Shown here in pieces: positions 13,916 through 21,331 of a stretch of 23,146 nt of DNA. The translations under genes were made by a program, and so were the position numbers. Source of the DNA: JAFGTP01 sp964498725 (GTDB lineage: Bacteria > Fidelibacterota > UBA2242 > JAFGTP01); assembly GCA_964498725.1 (NCBI GenBank), contig CAZCHS010000047.1, positions 1 through 23,146 of the forward strand, written 5' to 3'. Numbering within the stretch: position 1 is the stretch's first letter; each line of letters begins with the position of its first letter. Under the pieces are notes generated by a model. The model was not told the origin of the DNA, did not search any database, and saw only the letters and a list, made by a program, of their open reading frames with translations.

Positions 13916-15282
13916 TCTTTCAGGGAATCAAATACCTGAAGGATTTGCTGTTCCAGTGTATCAATTTCATGTTCATGAATGGCCTTCAAATCGATGATAA
14001 AATAATTTTTATGAATATATCCAATAACCGGTACACGAGATTTCCTAAAGGCTTTCGCCAAAGATTCGGCATTAATATTACTGAAAAATAATCCCATGCT
14101 GTCAAATTTTTCCGTCGGCAGCGATCCGCTACCCATTTCCACAGTTGTTTCCCGGGCCTCAATGCCAAAAAAAGATGTGATTTCCGTATCAATAGTTGCT
14201 ATGATTTTTTCTGCAATTTGCTGTAGATCCCTTTGACTTCTGCTTGCCAGATATGTTTTGCCTATGGCTTTATCTTCTTGCAGAATGCTTTTTCGCAGTG
14301 TCCATTCCAAAGCCATCACAGTGAACTTATCACAGCGCAATGCGCGATAGAGTGGATTTTCATGGCATTGACGAATTAATTCTTCACGTCCCAAAATAAT
14401 TCCCGATTGTGGTCCGCCCAAGAGTTTATCCCCGCTAAAACACAGTGCATCAAATCCACTGGTTATTAAATTCTCAATATTATTTGAATCCTCCGGTTGA
14501 AAATCACCACTCCCCTGATCCAAAATTACAGGAATCTTTCTGTGTTCTCCCACTTTAAGTATATCCTCATAGGAAGGACTTTTCGTAAACCCCTGGATTT
14601 TATAATTCGATGAATGAGCGATCAATATGACGGCTGTGTCAGTTGTGATGGCCTCTTTATAATCCCGTAAATGAGTCCGGTTGGTGGTGCCGATCTCCCT
14701 GATTTTGGCGCCGCTTTTGGCAATAACATCCGGCAGTCGAAAAGAACCACCGATTTCGATCAGTTCGCCCCGTGAAACTATGACTTCTTTTTTCATTGCC
14801 AGAGTATTTAGAAGCAGCAGTAAAGCCGCCGCATTGTTGTTAACTACGAGCGCGCGCTCGGCTCCCGACAAATAATGCAATAATTGTTCACAATGATCAA
14901 GACGCTCGCCCCTTTTCCCCATTGTCAGGTCAAATTCCAAATTCTGGTATCCGCAGATATTATCTTCATTTTCCTGCCAGAATTGACCACTAAAAGGCGC
15001 CCGTCCCAGCCCGGTATGCAGAATAATCCCGGTTCCGTTGATAACCCTTTGGAACCGGCCTGCCTGAATCAATGAAATCTCCTCACAAACTTGATCGTAG
15101 ACCAGGGCTTCCGGATTTGTACCGGGAGAAATTTTATCTGATAAAATAGCCCGGCGGAGTGTTGTGATCTTTTTTTGAATTATCTTAATTAGTATCTGCC
15201 GGTGAATTGTATAGTTGGAAAAACGTCTCAACACTTTATCCACAGAGGGGAGTTGTTTTAGCAGTAAATGTTCTCTATTCAT
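13906..15282 (-). CDS. selA: L-seryl-tRNA(Sec) selenium transferase
   Basis: PLP enzyme that converts seryl-tRNA(Sec) to selenocysteinyl-tRNA(Sec) using selenophosphate, needed to insert selenocysteine at UGA. The N-terminal LPSVDKVLRRF helix, the INGTGIILHTGLGRAP segment (81-95), NLEFDL-x-G-x-RGER, and the PLP lysine in FSGDKLLGGPQSG (Lys286) are all present, and 458 residues is the normal length. It begins 10 bases after the FMN-binding lipoprotein gene, so the two are probably cotranscribed. selB, selC (tRNA-Sec) and selD are not in the window, and I saw no selenoprotein here. A full Sec system elsewhere in the genome is expected but not shown. Confidence 0.95.
   Translation of the reverse strand: MNREHLLLKQLPSVDKVLRRFSNYTIHRQILIKIIQKKITTLRRAILSDKISPGTNPEALVYDQVCEEISLIQAGRFQRVINGTGIILHTGLGRAPFSGQFWQENEDNICGYQNLEFDLTMGKRGERLDHCEQLLHYLSGAERALVVNNNAAALLLLLNTLAMKKEVIVSRGELIEIGGSFRLPDVIAKSGAKIREIGTTNRTHLRDYKEAITTDTAVILIAHSSNYKIQGFTKSPSYEDILKVGEHRKIPVILDQGSGDFQPEDSNNIENLITSGFDALCFSGDKLLGGPQSGIILGREELIRQCHENPLYRALRCDKFTVMALEWTLRKSILQEDKAIGKTYLASRSQRDLQQIAEKIIATIDTEITSFFGIEARETTVEMGSGSLPTEKFDSMGLFFSNINAESLAKAFRKSRVPVIGYIHKNYFIIDLKAIHEHEIDTLEQQILQVFDSLKDQG
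13909..13926. terminator. Short hairpin over the convergent stop codons
   Basis: TCCCTGA (13909-13915), loop TCTT, TCAGGGA (13920-13926) form a perfect seven-base stem that includes the TGA of the plus-strand gene and lies beside the TAA of selA. There is no strong T-run on either side, so it is a weak candidate for a shared terminator. Confidence 0.4.
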
Positions 15283-15292
15283 GAGCTTAATA

Positions 15293-15850
15293 TTACCGGG
15301 CTTCTATTTTTGCTTTCATCAAAGCCACAGTCACAGCATAGCGAAACCGGTAAAGGGAATATGTGGCCCCTGAAATTGCATCCACTTCCTGGTAATTTTG
15401 TTCTTCAACCAATTGCCTTTCCATTTCATTATAAGCTTTCCCCGGCGCTACCCCGTTTTTTCCCATTTGCTGCGCATAAAGCTTATTCTTCTTTTTACTG
15501 AGCCCCTCTTCATTGATTTCATCGTATTCCACACGAATAATTTTGCCATCTTTAATTTCAATTTCAACCTGATGATAAAATCCAAAGGCATCCTGCGGGG
15601 ATCGCCCGGTATAAACCCCGTCGGGACACCCCTCAGGAGTGACTGGAATTGAAACATTTTTTATAAAATTATTAAAAACCGAATCTATATCTGAAGGCTT
15701 GTCGGTCTCAATCATATAATGCAAGCTGATCAGGTTGGCTTTTAAATATTTATTGTCAGGATCGAATGAACTAACTTTTTCCAGATCGCTTTCTTTTTCG
15801 GAACAGGAAACAATAAAACCCAAAACCATAATAATCAAAATTTTTCTCAT
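15293..15850 (-). CDS. FMN-binding domain lipoprotein
   Basis: A 185-residue lipoprotein. The short hydrophobic signal ends in a lipobox IVSC, so Cys16 would be lipidated after export. The C-terminal half is an FMN_bind domain (as in NqrC and RnfG): DGVYTGRSPQDAFGFYHQVEIEIKDG near 77-102, and the attachment motif DAISGATYS (157-165), where Thr163 would carry FMN covalently after ApbE action. It likely works as a periplasmic one-electron flavin carrier; its partner is unknown. The family also includes non-flavinylated relatives. AGGA eight bases before the ATG supports the start. selA follows directly. The 260-base region upstream (15851-16110) is AT-rich and holds its promoter and the large palindrome. 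Confidence 0.87.
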   Translation of the reverse strand: MRKILIIMVLGFIVSCSEKESDLEKVSSFDPDNKYLKANLISLHYMIETDKPSDIDSVFNNFIKNVSIPVTPEGCPDGVYTGRSPQDAFGFYHQVEIEIKDGKIIRVEYDEINEEGLSKKKNKLYAQQMGKNGVAPGKAYNEMERQLVEEQNYQEVDAISGATYSLYRFRYAVTVALMKAKIEAR

Positions 15851-16017
15851 TTCTACATTCCTTCCTGTGTAAATTTATTATTAATAATAATAAAAAAATT
15901 GCATAGAATAAAGGTAATTACAATCGGATTCATAAATTTTTTGAGGATCGCGAATAAATTTAGTTCACACGCGGATTTTGCATTATAAAATTTTTTTTTA
16001 AGAAATATGAATTTTTA

Positions 16018-16085
16018 GATGGATATATTAATCTGCATTATTCATAAAAATATGAATAATGCAGGTTAAAATTAATATATCCATC
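16018..16085. repeat. 68-nt nested palindrome containing the intact dispersed repeat
   Basis: Outer arms GATGGATATATTAAT (16018-16032) and ATTAATATATCCATC (16071-16085) are perfect 15-base complements. Inside them, CTGCATTATTCATA (16033-16046) and TATGAATAATGCAG (16051-16064) form a perfect 14-base stem with loop AAAA. The only unpaired bases are GTTAAA (16065-16070). The inner element recurs at 1731-1768 and, as a half, at 90-107. It lies 25 bases after the cysN stop in the 260-base gap before the FMN lipoprotein gene. It could end cysN transcripts or protect their 3' end, or be a small palindromic mobile repeat. The rest of the gap (15851-16017) is AT-rich with no gene. Confidence 0.85.
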
Positions 16086-16110
16086 CATGTATTTTATGGT
16101 TTTAATATTC

Positions 16111-17928
16111 TTACCAGGGGCTGAAAATCACACCGGTTTCCTGCAACCGTGATTTGATCTTCTCAGCATTTTCAGAAGATTTTAACAATACCGACAGTTT
16201 TTCATCAAATTGTAGGTCAGTGGTGATATCGTCTCCAACCCAAATCGTATCAATTTTTTCCACATCAACAACCACCTTCAGTATCTCCAGGTCTTGCTGT
16301 GACATTTCCGAAGCGGATAAGATCATGATCATACCGGAATCCAGCATGATATTGGCCACTTCCGCCAGACGACGAAAATGTTCCGCGCGTTTTTCACTGT
16401 TTTCACCATGGTTTTCCGGGGATTTGATATCAGCATCCACACCATAGAGCAAACTACCGAGACCAAGATAGTAAACCAGTTTTCCTTCTTCGAAGAGTTT
16501 CTTTTCCAATTCCATGGCCAGTTCTTTTCTTGGCGCATCCTTGGGGCCGGTAATGATCACCAGTTTGGCTTTTTGATTGTAGCGCTCTGCCCGCTGTTGC
16601 GGCATGATATCGCCGCGAATCCATTTGGTGTTCCTGATGGAAACCTTGTCACGAACCCAACTCTGTCTGTCTTCCAGGGCTTCACGAATAATACCGCCGC
16701 CACGAATTTCATAATCATCCACAATCACAAACCGGCTGAGTCCTTCAATTTCATCAGCAATATCAAAAGCGATATTATTTTTTACTTTGAGGATACATTC
16801 CGCCACATCATGGCGTTCCACACGGTCTTTCTTCACATTCAGATTCAGGTCCGACGCGTCAATAATTTTGGTAATTTCTTCGATTTTAACGGGCAATCGC
16901 ACGGTTCCGATTTTCAATTTATATTCTTTTTCTTTGACAAAGGAATTTTTACCCATCCAAAACAAATTCACACGCAGGCGGGTGGAAACCTTAGGCGGAT
17001 TTTCAGCGGCTTTGGTGGCAATTTCACCGCGGGTAATGTAAATCTGCTCTTCCAGTGTAAATCCGGCAGCATCACCGGCGGCAATTGATGTTTGTGGTTC
17101 TGTATTGAAAGCCTCTATGGATTTGACCTTACTCCGTTTTCCTGACGGATAAAAGACGACTTCATCACCAATTTTCAACTCACCGGTTTCCACAGTTCCG
17201 GCAATAATTCTGCGGTCATCACCAAAGCGGGTAAATTTATAAACACCCTGCACCGGCATTCTGAATTCTTTTTCTTTTTTCGGCTCTTCTTTTTCAAAAT
17301 CATCGAGTACGTCAAGGACTGTAGCGCCTTTGTACCAACTCATGTTTTCTGTCAGTTTAGAAACCGAATCTCCTTCAAAACCGGATACCGGTACAAAACA
17401 GGTAGGTTCCACATTGATACTTTTCAAAAACTCTGAGTATTCTTCCACAATGTCACGGTACGTCTTTTCATCATAATCCACCAGGTCCATTTTGTTGACC
17501 AACACAGCCATCTGTTTGATCCCCAGCATGGAGATCATGTAACCATGACGGCGACTGTTTTCCTGCACCCCTTCATTGGCATCAATCACTAGCAAAGCCG
17601 CTTCCGCGCGGGAGGCTCCGGTTACCATATTTTTCAAAAATTCAATATGTCCCGGCGCGTCAATGATGATATAATCTCTTAATTTTGTTTTAAAAAAGAC
17701 CCGGGCGGAATCGATGGTAATTCCCTGGGCCTGTTCATCTTTTAATGCATCCAGCAAAAAAGCAAATTCAAAGGGTTTTGAATTTCTTTTACAGTTTTCC
17801 TTCACCTGTTCCAGTTTTCCTTCAGGCAAGGAGCCGGTGTCGTGGAGCAATCGTCCAATGATAGTGCTTTTTCCATGGTCCACATGGCCGGCAATTACGA
17901 TATTCATTTGTTGTCTGTCCAGACTCAT
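16111..17928 (-). CDS. cysN: Sulfate adenylyltransferase subunit 1 (CysN) with a degenerate APS-kinase-like C-terminal domain
   Basis: GTPase subunit of ATP sulfurylase, which with CysD makes adenosine 5'-phosphosulfate from sulfate and ATP. The EF-Tu-like GTPase domain has GHVDHGKST (14-22), DAPGH (90-94) and NKMD (145-148), followed by two beta-barrel domains to about 415. Residues 455-605 align in pattern with APS kinase (CysC): a LVIITG strand, an EKKLFEEGKLVYYL helix-strand and RRLAEVANIMLDSGMIMIL. But the P-loop is replaced by GPKDAPRKE (461-469), lacking the GKS/T, and the DGDNVRHG motif has become LGLGSLLYG. The tail is therefore probably catalytically dead. An intact cysC lies two genes upstream. 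The start sits two bases from an assembly gap, so its ribosome site cannot be seen and Met8 is an alternative start. Confidence 0.93.
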   Translation of the reverse strand: MSLDRQQMNIVIAGHVDHGKSTIIGRLLHDTGSLPEGKLEQVKENCKRNSKPFEFAFLLDALKDEQAQGITIDSARVFFKTKLRDYIIIDAPGHIEFLKNMVTGASRAEAALLVIDANEGVQENSRRHGYMISMLGIKQMAVLVNKMDLVDYDEKTYRDIVEEYSEFLKSINVEPTCFVPVSGFEGDSVSKLTENMSWYKGATVLDVLDDFEKEEPKKEKEFRMPVQGVYKFTRFGDDRRIIAGTVETGELKIGDEVVFYPSGKRSKVKSIEAFNTEPQTSIAAGDAAGFTLEEQIYITRGEIATKAAENPPKVSTRLRVNLFWMGKNSFVKEKEYKLKIGTVRLPVKIEEITKIIDASDLNLNVKKDRVERHDVAECILKVKNNIAFDIADEIEGLSRFVIVDDYEIRGGGIIREALEDRQSWVRDKVSIRNTKWIRGDIMPQQRAERYNQKAKLVIITGPKDAPRKELAMELEKKLFEEGKLVYYLGLGSLLYGVDADIKSPENHGENSEKRAEHFRRLAEVANIMLDSGMIMILSASEMSQQDLEILKVVVDVEKIDTIWVGDDITTDLQFDEKLSVLLKSSENAEKIKSRLQETGVIFSPW

Positions 17929-17930
17929 TT

Positions 17931-18030
17931 NNNNNNNNNNNNNNNNNNNNNNNNNNNNNNNNNNNNNNNNNNNNNNNNNNNNNNNNNNNNNNNNNNNNNN
18001 NNNNNNNNNNNNNNNNNNNNNNNNNNNNNN
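17931..18030. other. Assembly gap of 100 N between cysD and cysN
   Basis: Exactly 100 N, the usual placeholder for a scaffold gap of unknown length. cysD ends and cysN starts within five bases of it. Real spacing, and whether anything lies between, is unknown. Any reading frame drawn across it is not meaningful. Confidence 0.98.
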
Positions 18031-18032
18031 TC

Positions 18033-18914
18033 TTACATATATCCGTCACGACGCAAAGATTCCAGTCCGCCGCCATCTTCCTTGTCCTGTTCACGGCCGG
18101 AGCGTTCAGCGATATTGGATAATTGTCCGCTGCTCAGTTCTTCGATGATCTCATCCACATTCCGGGATTCCGATTGGATTGGAGATGTACAGGGCACGCA
18201 TCCCAGCGAGCGATATCGGGTGCCATCGCCTTGATTGTAGTAAAGGGATACAGTTGGAATATTTTCCCGTTTGATATATTCCCAGATATTGAGTTCGGTC
18301 CAGTCCAGCAATGGATGGATACGAACATGCGTTCCCGGCGCGAAATCAGTCTTGAACTGGTTCCAGAATTCCGGCGGCTGGTCTGCGATGTCCCAGTCGT
18401 TTTCCTTACTTCTGGCGGAGAAATAACGTTCTTTGGAGCGGGAGCCCTCTTCATCAGAACGGGCGCCCACAATGACACCGGTATAGGCTTCGGAACTTTT
18501 ATCCGGTTCATAAACACCGGTTTCCAAATTTAATATCATTCGCTCACCGCGACCGGATAGTGTATCCCGCAGCGCCTGGGTTTTTAACAAGCCACAGCAA
18601 GTGATACGATCAGCATTGCCTTCCGGATAGGTATTTTTATCGCTAAGTGCTTTTTTATTTTGGCCAACCACCATGGTCAATTTCCATTTCATCGCCAGTT
18701 TGTCCCGGTATTCAATCATTTCAGGAATTTTGTAACTGGTATCAATATGTACTAATGGAAAAGGCACATGCCCGAAAAAGGCTTTTCTTGCCAGCCATAA
18801 CAATACAGTACTGTCTTTTCCGATTGACCATAACATGCCCAAATTTTTAAAATTGGCATAAGCTTCTCTGAAGATATGCACACTTTTGTTCTCTAATTGT
18901 TGTAAATGATCCAT
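18033..18914 (-). CDS. cysD: Sulfate adenylyltransferase subunit 2 (CysD)
   Basis: Catalytic subunit of the GTP-driven ATP sulfurylase, a PP-loop ATP pyrophosphatase. The PP-loop is WSIGKDSTV (residues 29-37), followed by PLVHIDTSYKIPEMIEYRD, which is typical of CysD, then GARSDEEGSRSKER and the C-terminal LGCVPCTSPI segment. At 293 residues ending GGGLESLRRDGYM it is complete: the stop lies three bases inside the gap edge. It starts seven bases after cysC with AGG six bases before the ATG, so cysC and cysD are cotranscribed. It must pair with the CysN encoded beyond the gap. Product APS can be phosphorylated to PAPS by the adjacent CysC. Confidence 0.96.
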   Translation of the reverse strand: MDHLQQLENKSVHIFREAYANFKNLGMLWSIGKDSTVLLWLARKAFFGHVPFPLVHIDTSYKIPEMIEYRDKLAMKWKLTMVVGQNKKALSDKNTYPEGNADRITCCGLLKTQALRDTLSGRGERMILNLETGVYEPDKSSEAYTGVIVGARSDEEGSRSKERYFSARSKENDWDIADQPPEFWNQFKTDFAPGTHVRIHPLLDWTELNIWEYIKRENIPTVSLYYNQGDGTRYRSLGCVPCTSPIQSESRNVDEIIEELSSGQLSNIAERSGREQDKEDGGGLESLRRDGYM

Positions 18915-18921
18915 TTCTTAC

Positions 18922-19524
18922 CTACTCTTTATTGATATATTTGTTCGCTAGCAAATAACTAACGATTTCGTCCACATTTTGATCAACACTATGCTTAAAA
19001 GTGTCAATGGTTATTTCAGGATTTTCCGGTTCCTCATAAGGAGAACCAATGCCGGTGAAGTCCTGAATTTTTCCGGCACGCGCTTTTTTGTAAAGGCCCT
19101 TAGGGTCCCGGGATTCGCAGACCTCCAGCGGCGCTTTCACATATACTTCCACAAATTTTCCTGCCGGTAAAATATCACGAACCTGTTGGCGGTCCTTCCG
19201 GAAAGGTGAAATAAAAGAAGTCAGCGTAATCATACCAGAGTCCATAAACAATTTCGCCACTTCACCAATGCGCCGAATGTTTTCCTGCCGGTCTGCCTTT
19301 GAAAAATCTAAATCTGAGTTTAAGCCGTGTCTGACATTATCACCGTCCAAAATATAAGTATGACAGTCCATTTTGAAAAGTCTTTTTTCCAGGGCCGTGG
19401 CAATGGTCGACTTTCCGCTGCCGGACAGACCGGTAAACCAGAGAACAACCCCCTGATGTCCCTGCTGTTGTTCGCGGGCTTCCAGCGTTATTTCCGTATT
19501 ATGCCAGACTACATTTTTTTGCAT
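18922..19524 (-). CDS. cysC: Adenylyl-sulfate kinase (CysC)
   Basis: Phosphorylates adenosine 5'-phosphosulfate to PAPS, the universal sulfate donor. All hallmark motifs are intact: P-loop GLSGSGKST (32-40), DGDNVRHGL (60-68), the ENIRRIGEVAKLFMDSG helix (81-97), FISPFR (104-109), and GIGSPYEEPENPE with the substrate-binding lid. The length of 200 residues is typical of free-standing CysC. Its ATG lies inside the end of the PHP phosphatase gene (16-base overlap) with only a weak Shine-Dalgarno, so translation is probably coupled. This intact copy explains how the degenerate kinase domain on CysN can be tolerated. No PAPS reductase is in view. Confidence 0.96.
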   Translation of the reverse strand: MQKNVVWHNTEITLEAREQQQGHQGVVLWFTGLSGSGKSTIATALEKRLFKMDCHTYILDGDNVRHGLNSDLDFSKADRQENIRRIGEVAKLFMDSGMITLTSFISPFRKDRQQVRDILPAGKFVEVYVKAPLEVCESRDPKGLYKKARAGKIQDFTGIGSPYEEPENPEITIDTFKHSVDQNVDEIVSYLLANKYINKE

Positions 19525-20363
19525 AGTGTTTTCATTTCTTTGATTAATGCCGGGAAATCTATGTTAACTTCAGAACCGAAATATCCCAGTTTAACATTGG
19601 GCTTATTGTCGCCGTGAAAATCACTGCCGCCAGTGATCAGCATATTCAGGTCTTTGGCCATTTTGCTAAACAGTTCATTTTCTTCGTCAGTTTGACGGCT
19701 GGTAAAAGCTTCAATACCCATGACCCCCATTTTTTTCAAATGTGAAAACATTTCCCGGTATTCTTTTTCATTGTTTAATTTCAGTTGGATCGGATGGGCC
19801 AGCACGGGAATGCCACCGGCAGTACGAATCGCTTTGACCGAGTCTTCCAGGGATAGTCTTGCTTTATTGACGTAGCAGGGAGCGCTTTTATCCAGATACT
19901 TATCAAAGGCTTCCTGCTTGGTTTTCACGTACCCTTTATCCAGCATCACTGTGGCGAAATGAGGTCGTCCCACCTGTTTGCTGCCGGCCACCGCCTCAAT
20001 CTCTTCCATTGTCATGGCAAAGCCGGCATCATTTAATTTCTTCACTATTTTCGGATTTCTCTGACGCCGGGCTTCCTGAACAAAATCCAGGCGTTCATTC
20101 AAACAGTCATTATCCAAATCCATAAAATAGCCACACATATGCATGGTTCCGGGGCCATATTCCACACTGATCTCCACACCGGAAATAACCATTAATCGAT
20201 CACCTGCAAATTCCTGGGCGGTCTGAATGCCACCGATATTATCGTGATCCGTAATGGCTATTGCCTTGAAGCCTTCATCAATGGCTTTTTGCACCAGTTC
20301 TTCCGGTGAAAAAGTCCCGTCCGAGACTGTTGTATGAGTATGTAAATCATAGTGTTGTTTCAT
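19509..20363 (-). CDS. PHP-domain phosphoesterase, YciV/TrpH (RNase AM / pAp phosphatase) family
   Basis: A metal-dependent phosphoesterase of the PHP superfamily. Counting from the ATG at 20366, the metal ligands are His9 and His11 (DLHTH), Asp16, Asp40-His41 (TDHDN), Glu65 (GVEIS), His76, His136 (GRPHFA), His191 (LAHP), and Asp249/His251 (GSDFHG). The GRPHFA, KYLDK and AGGIPVLAHP pattern places it with YciV/TrpH proteins. Characterised members hydrolyse 3',5'-nucleoside bisphosphates such as pAp to AMP, and in E. coli also trim short RNA 5' ends. Sitting between wlbA and cysC, it may remove pAp made when PAPS is used (inference). I prefer the second ATG (20363): AGGA is five bases before it but only two before the first. 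Confidence 0.88.
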   Translation of the reverse strand: MKQHYDLHTHTTVSDGTFSPEELVQKAIDEGFKAIAITDHDNIGGIQTAQEFAGDRLMVISGVEISVEYGPGTMHMCGYFMDLDNDCLNERLDFVQEARRQRNPKIVKKLNDAGFAMTMEEIEAVAGSKQVGRPHFATVMLDKGYVKTKQEAFDKYLDKSAPCYVNKARLSLEDSVKAIRTAGGIPVLAHPIQLKLNNEKEYREMFSHLKKMGVMGIEAFTSRQTDEENELFSKMAKDLNMLITGGSDFHGDNKPNVKLGYFGSEVNIDFPALIKEMKTLCKKM

Positions 20364-20374
20364 CATAATCCTGT

Positions 20375-21331
20375 TTATTTTTTACTTCTCAGCAGTAATG
20401 GATGGGATTTTTCCCGGTCCATACCTACCGGTTTTGCATGCCGAATATCATGGGCAATTTTCACAGAGGTGTAAGCATCTTTAATTCCATAGCCATTACC
20501 ATTCAAAATACCCTGGTAAACCACAGTATGCAAATCGGTAAATCCGCCGCTGAATTCGATCTCTTCCCCTTCTACCTGTATAGAGCGATAGGTTGGTTTT
20601 CCGGCGTCCACAGCCTGTTGCGGCAGATCATTTTTATCCAGGGAGAGAAACCAGCGCACATTGGCGTTTTCCAGTTCCAGAAAACCGCCGGCCTTTTTCT
20701 CTTCCAGCACATGCACGTCATTGGTTTGTACATCGCCAAAAATCCAGGTGAGCATATCAAAAAAATGAATGCCGATATTGGTAGCGACACCACCGGATTT
20801 CTGATTACTGCCTTTCCAGGAGTAATAATACCATTTTCCACGGGAAGTTATATAAGTCAGATCAATATCATACTTGTCTTTTTTATTACTGTTCAATACC
20901 TTTTCACGCAATTTCATAATGCTGGGATGCACACGTAACTGGAGAATATTATAGATTTTGTTTTGGGTTTCCTCTTCAATTTCCGCCAGGCCGTCAATAT
21001 TCCACGGATTCAAAACCAAAGGTTTTTCACAAATCGCGTCCGCGCCCACACGCAGAGCGAAGCGAATATGGGCGTCATGGAGATAATTGGGCGAACAAAT
21101 GGAGACATAATCCACGGCCGCTTTGTCACTTTTGCGTCTCAGTTTTTCGATATGGCGGTCAAAGCGCTCAAATTCTTTGAAATAATCCACTTCATAAAAG
21201 TAGCGGTCAAGAATGCCGACGGAATCAAAGGGGTCAGTGGCTGCCACTAAACTGTTATCCGTATCTTTGATCGCTTTTAAATGCCGGGGGGCGATATAGC
21301 CGCCCACTCCAATAATTGCAAAATTCTTCAT
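20375..21331 (-). CDS. wlbA: UDP-N-acetyl-2-amino-2-deoxyglucuronate 3-dehydrogenase (WlbA/WbpB)
   Basis: Gfo/Idh/MocA-family NAD-dependent oxidoreductase that oxidises UDP-GlcNAc-uronic acid at C3, the first step toward UDP-2,3-diacetamido-2,3-dideoxy-uronic acids. The N-terminal Rossmann motif reads IIGVGGYIAPRHLKAI (6-21), followed by WlbA-typical EFERFDRHIEKLRRK (53-67), SICSPNYLHDAHIRFAL (78-92) and the catalytic lysine in CEKPLVLNPWN (Lys103). The match to WlbA/WbpB is clear over the first 120 residues, and 318 residues is the family length. It starts on the stop of wlbB (TAATG, one-base overlap) with AGGA six bases upstream. Neighbouring aminotransferase and acetyltransferase genes supply the next two steps. 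Confidence 0.93.
   Translation of the reverse strand: MKNFAIIGVGGYIAPRHLKAIKDTDNSLVAATDPFDSVGILDRYFYEVDYFKEFERFDRHIEKLRRKSDKAAVDYVSICSPNYLHDAHIRFALRVGADAICEKPLVLNPWNIDGLAEIEEETQNKIYNILQLRVHPSIMKLREKVLNSNKKDKYDIDLTYITSRGKWYYYSWKGSNQKSGGVATNIGIHFFDMLTWIFGDVQTNDVHVLEEKKAGGFLELENANVRWFLSLDKNDLPQQAVDAGKPTYRSIQVEGEEIEFSGGFTDLHTVVYQGILNGNGYGIKDAYTSVKIAHDIRHAKPVGMDREKSHPLLLRSKK

Noticed and set aside
16018..16085. The long palindrome as the start of a CRISPR array
   Set aside because: There are no regularly spaced direct repeats with unique spacers here or elsewhere in the window, and no cas genes.
16378..17088. 236-codon plus-strand open frame
   Set aside because: It lies wholly within cysN on the opposite strand, is phenylalanine-rich in the manner of antisense frames, and shows no family motif.
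16111..17928. EF-Tu-like GTPase near selA considered as SelB
   Set aside because: The GHVDHGKST and DAPGH motifs are shared by both families, but CysD and CysC are adjacent, the tail resembles APS kinase, and there are no C-terminal winged-helix repeats as in SelB.
17714..18234. Open frames running across the N stretch on both strands
   Set aside because: They are artefacts of translating unknown bases and lie antisense to, or out of frame with, cysN and cysD.
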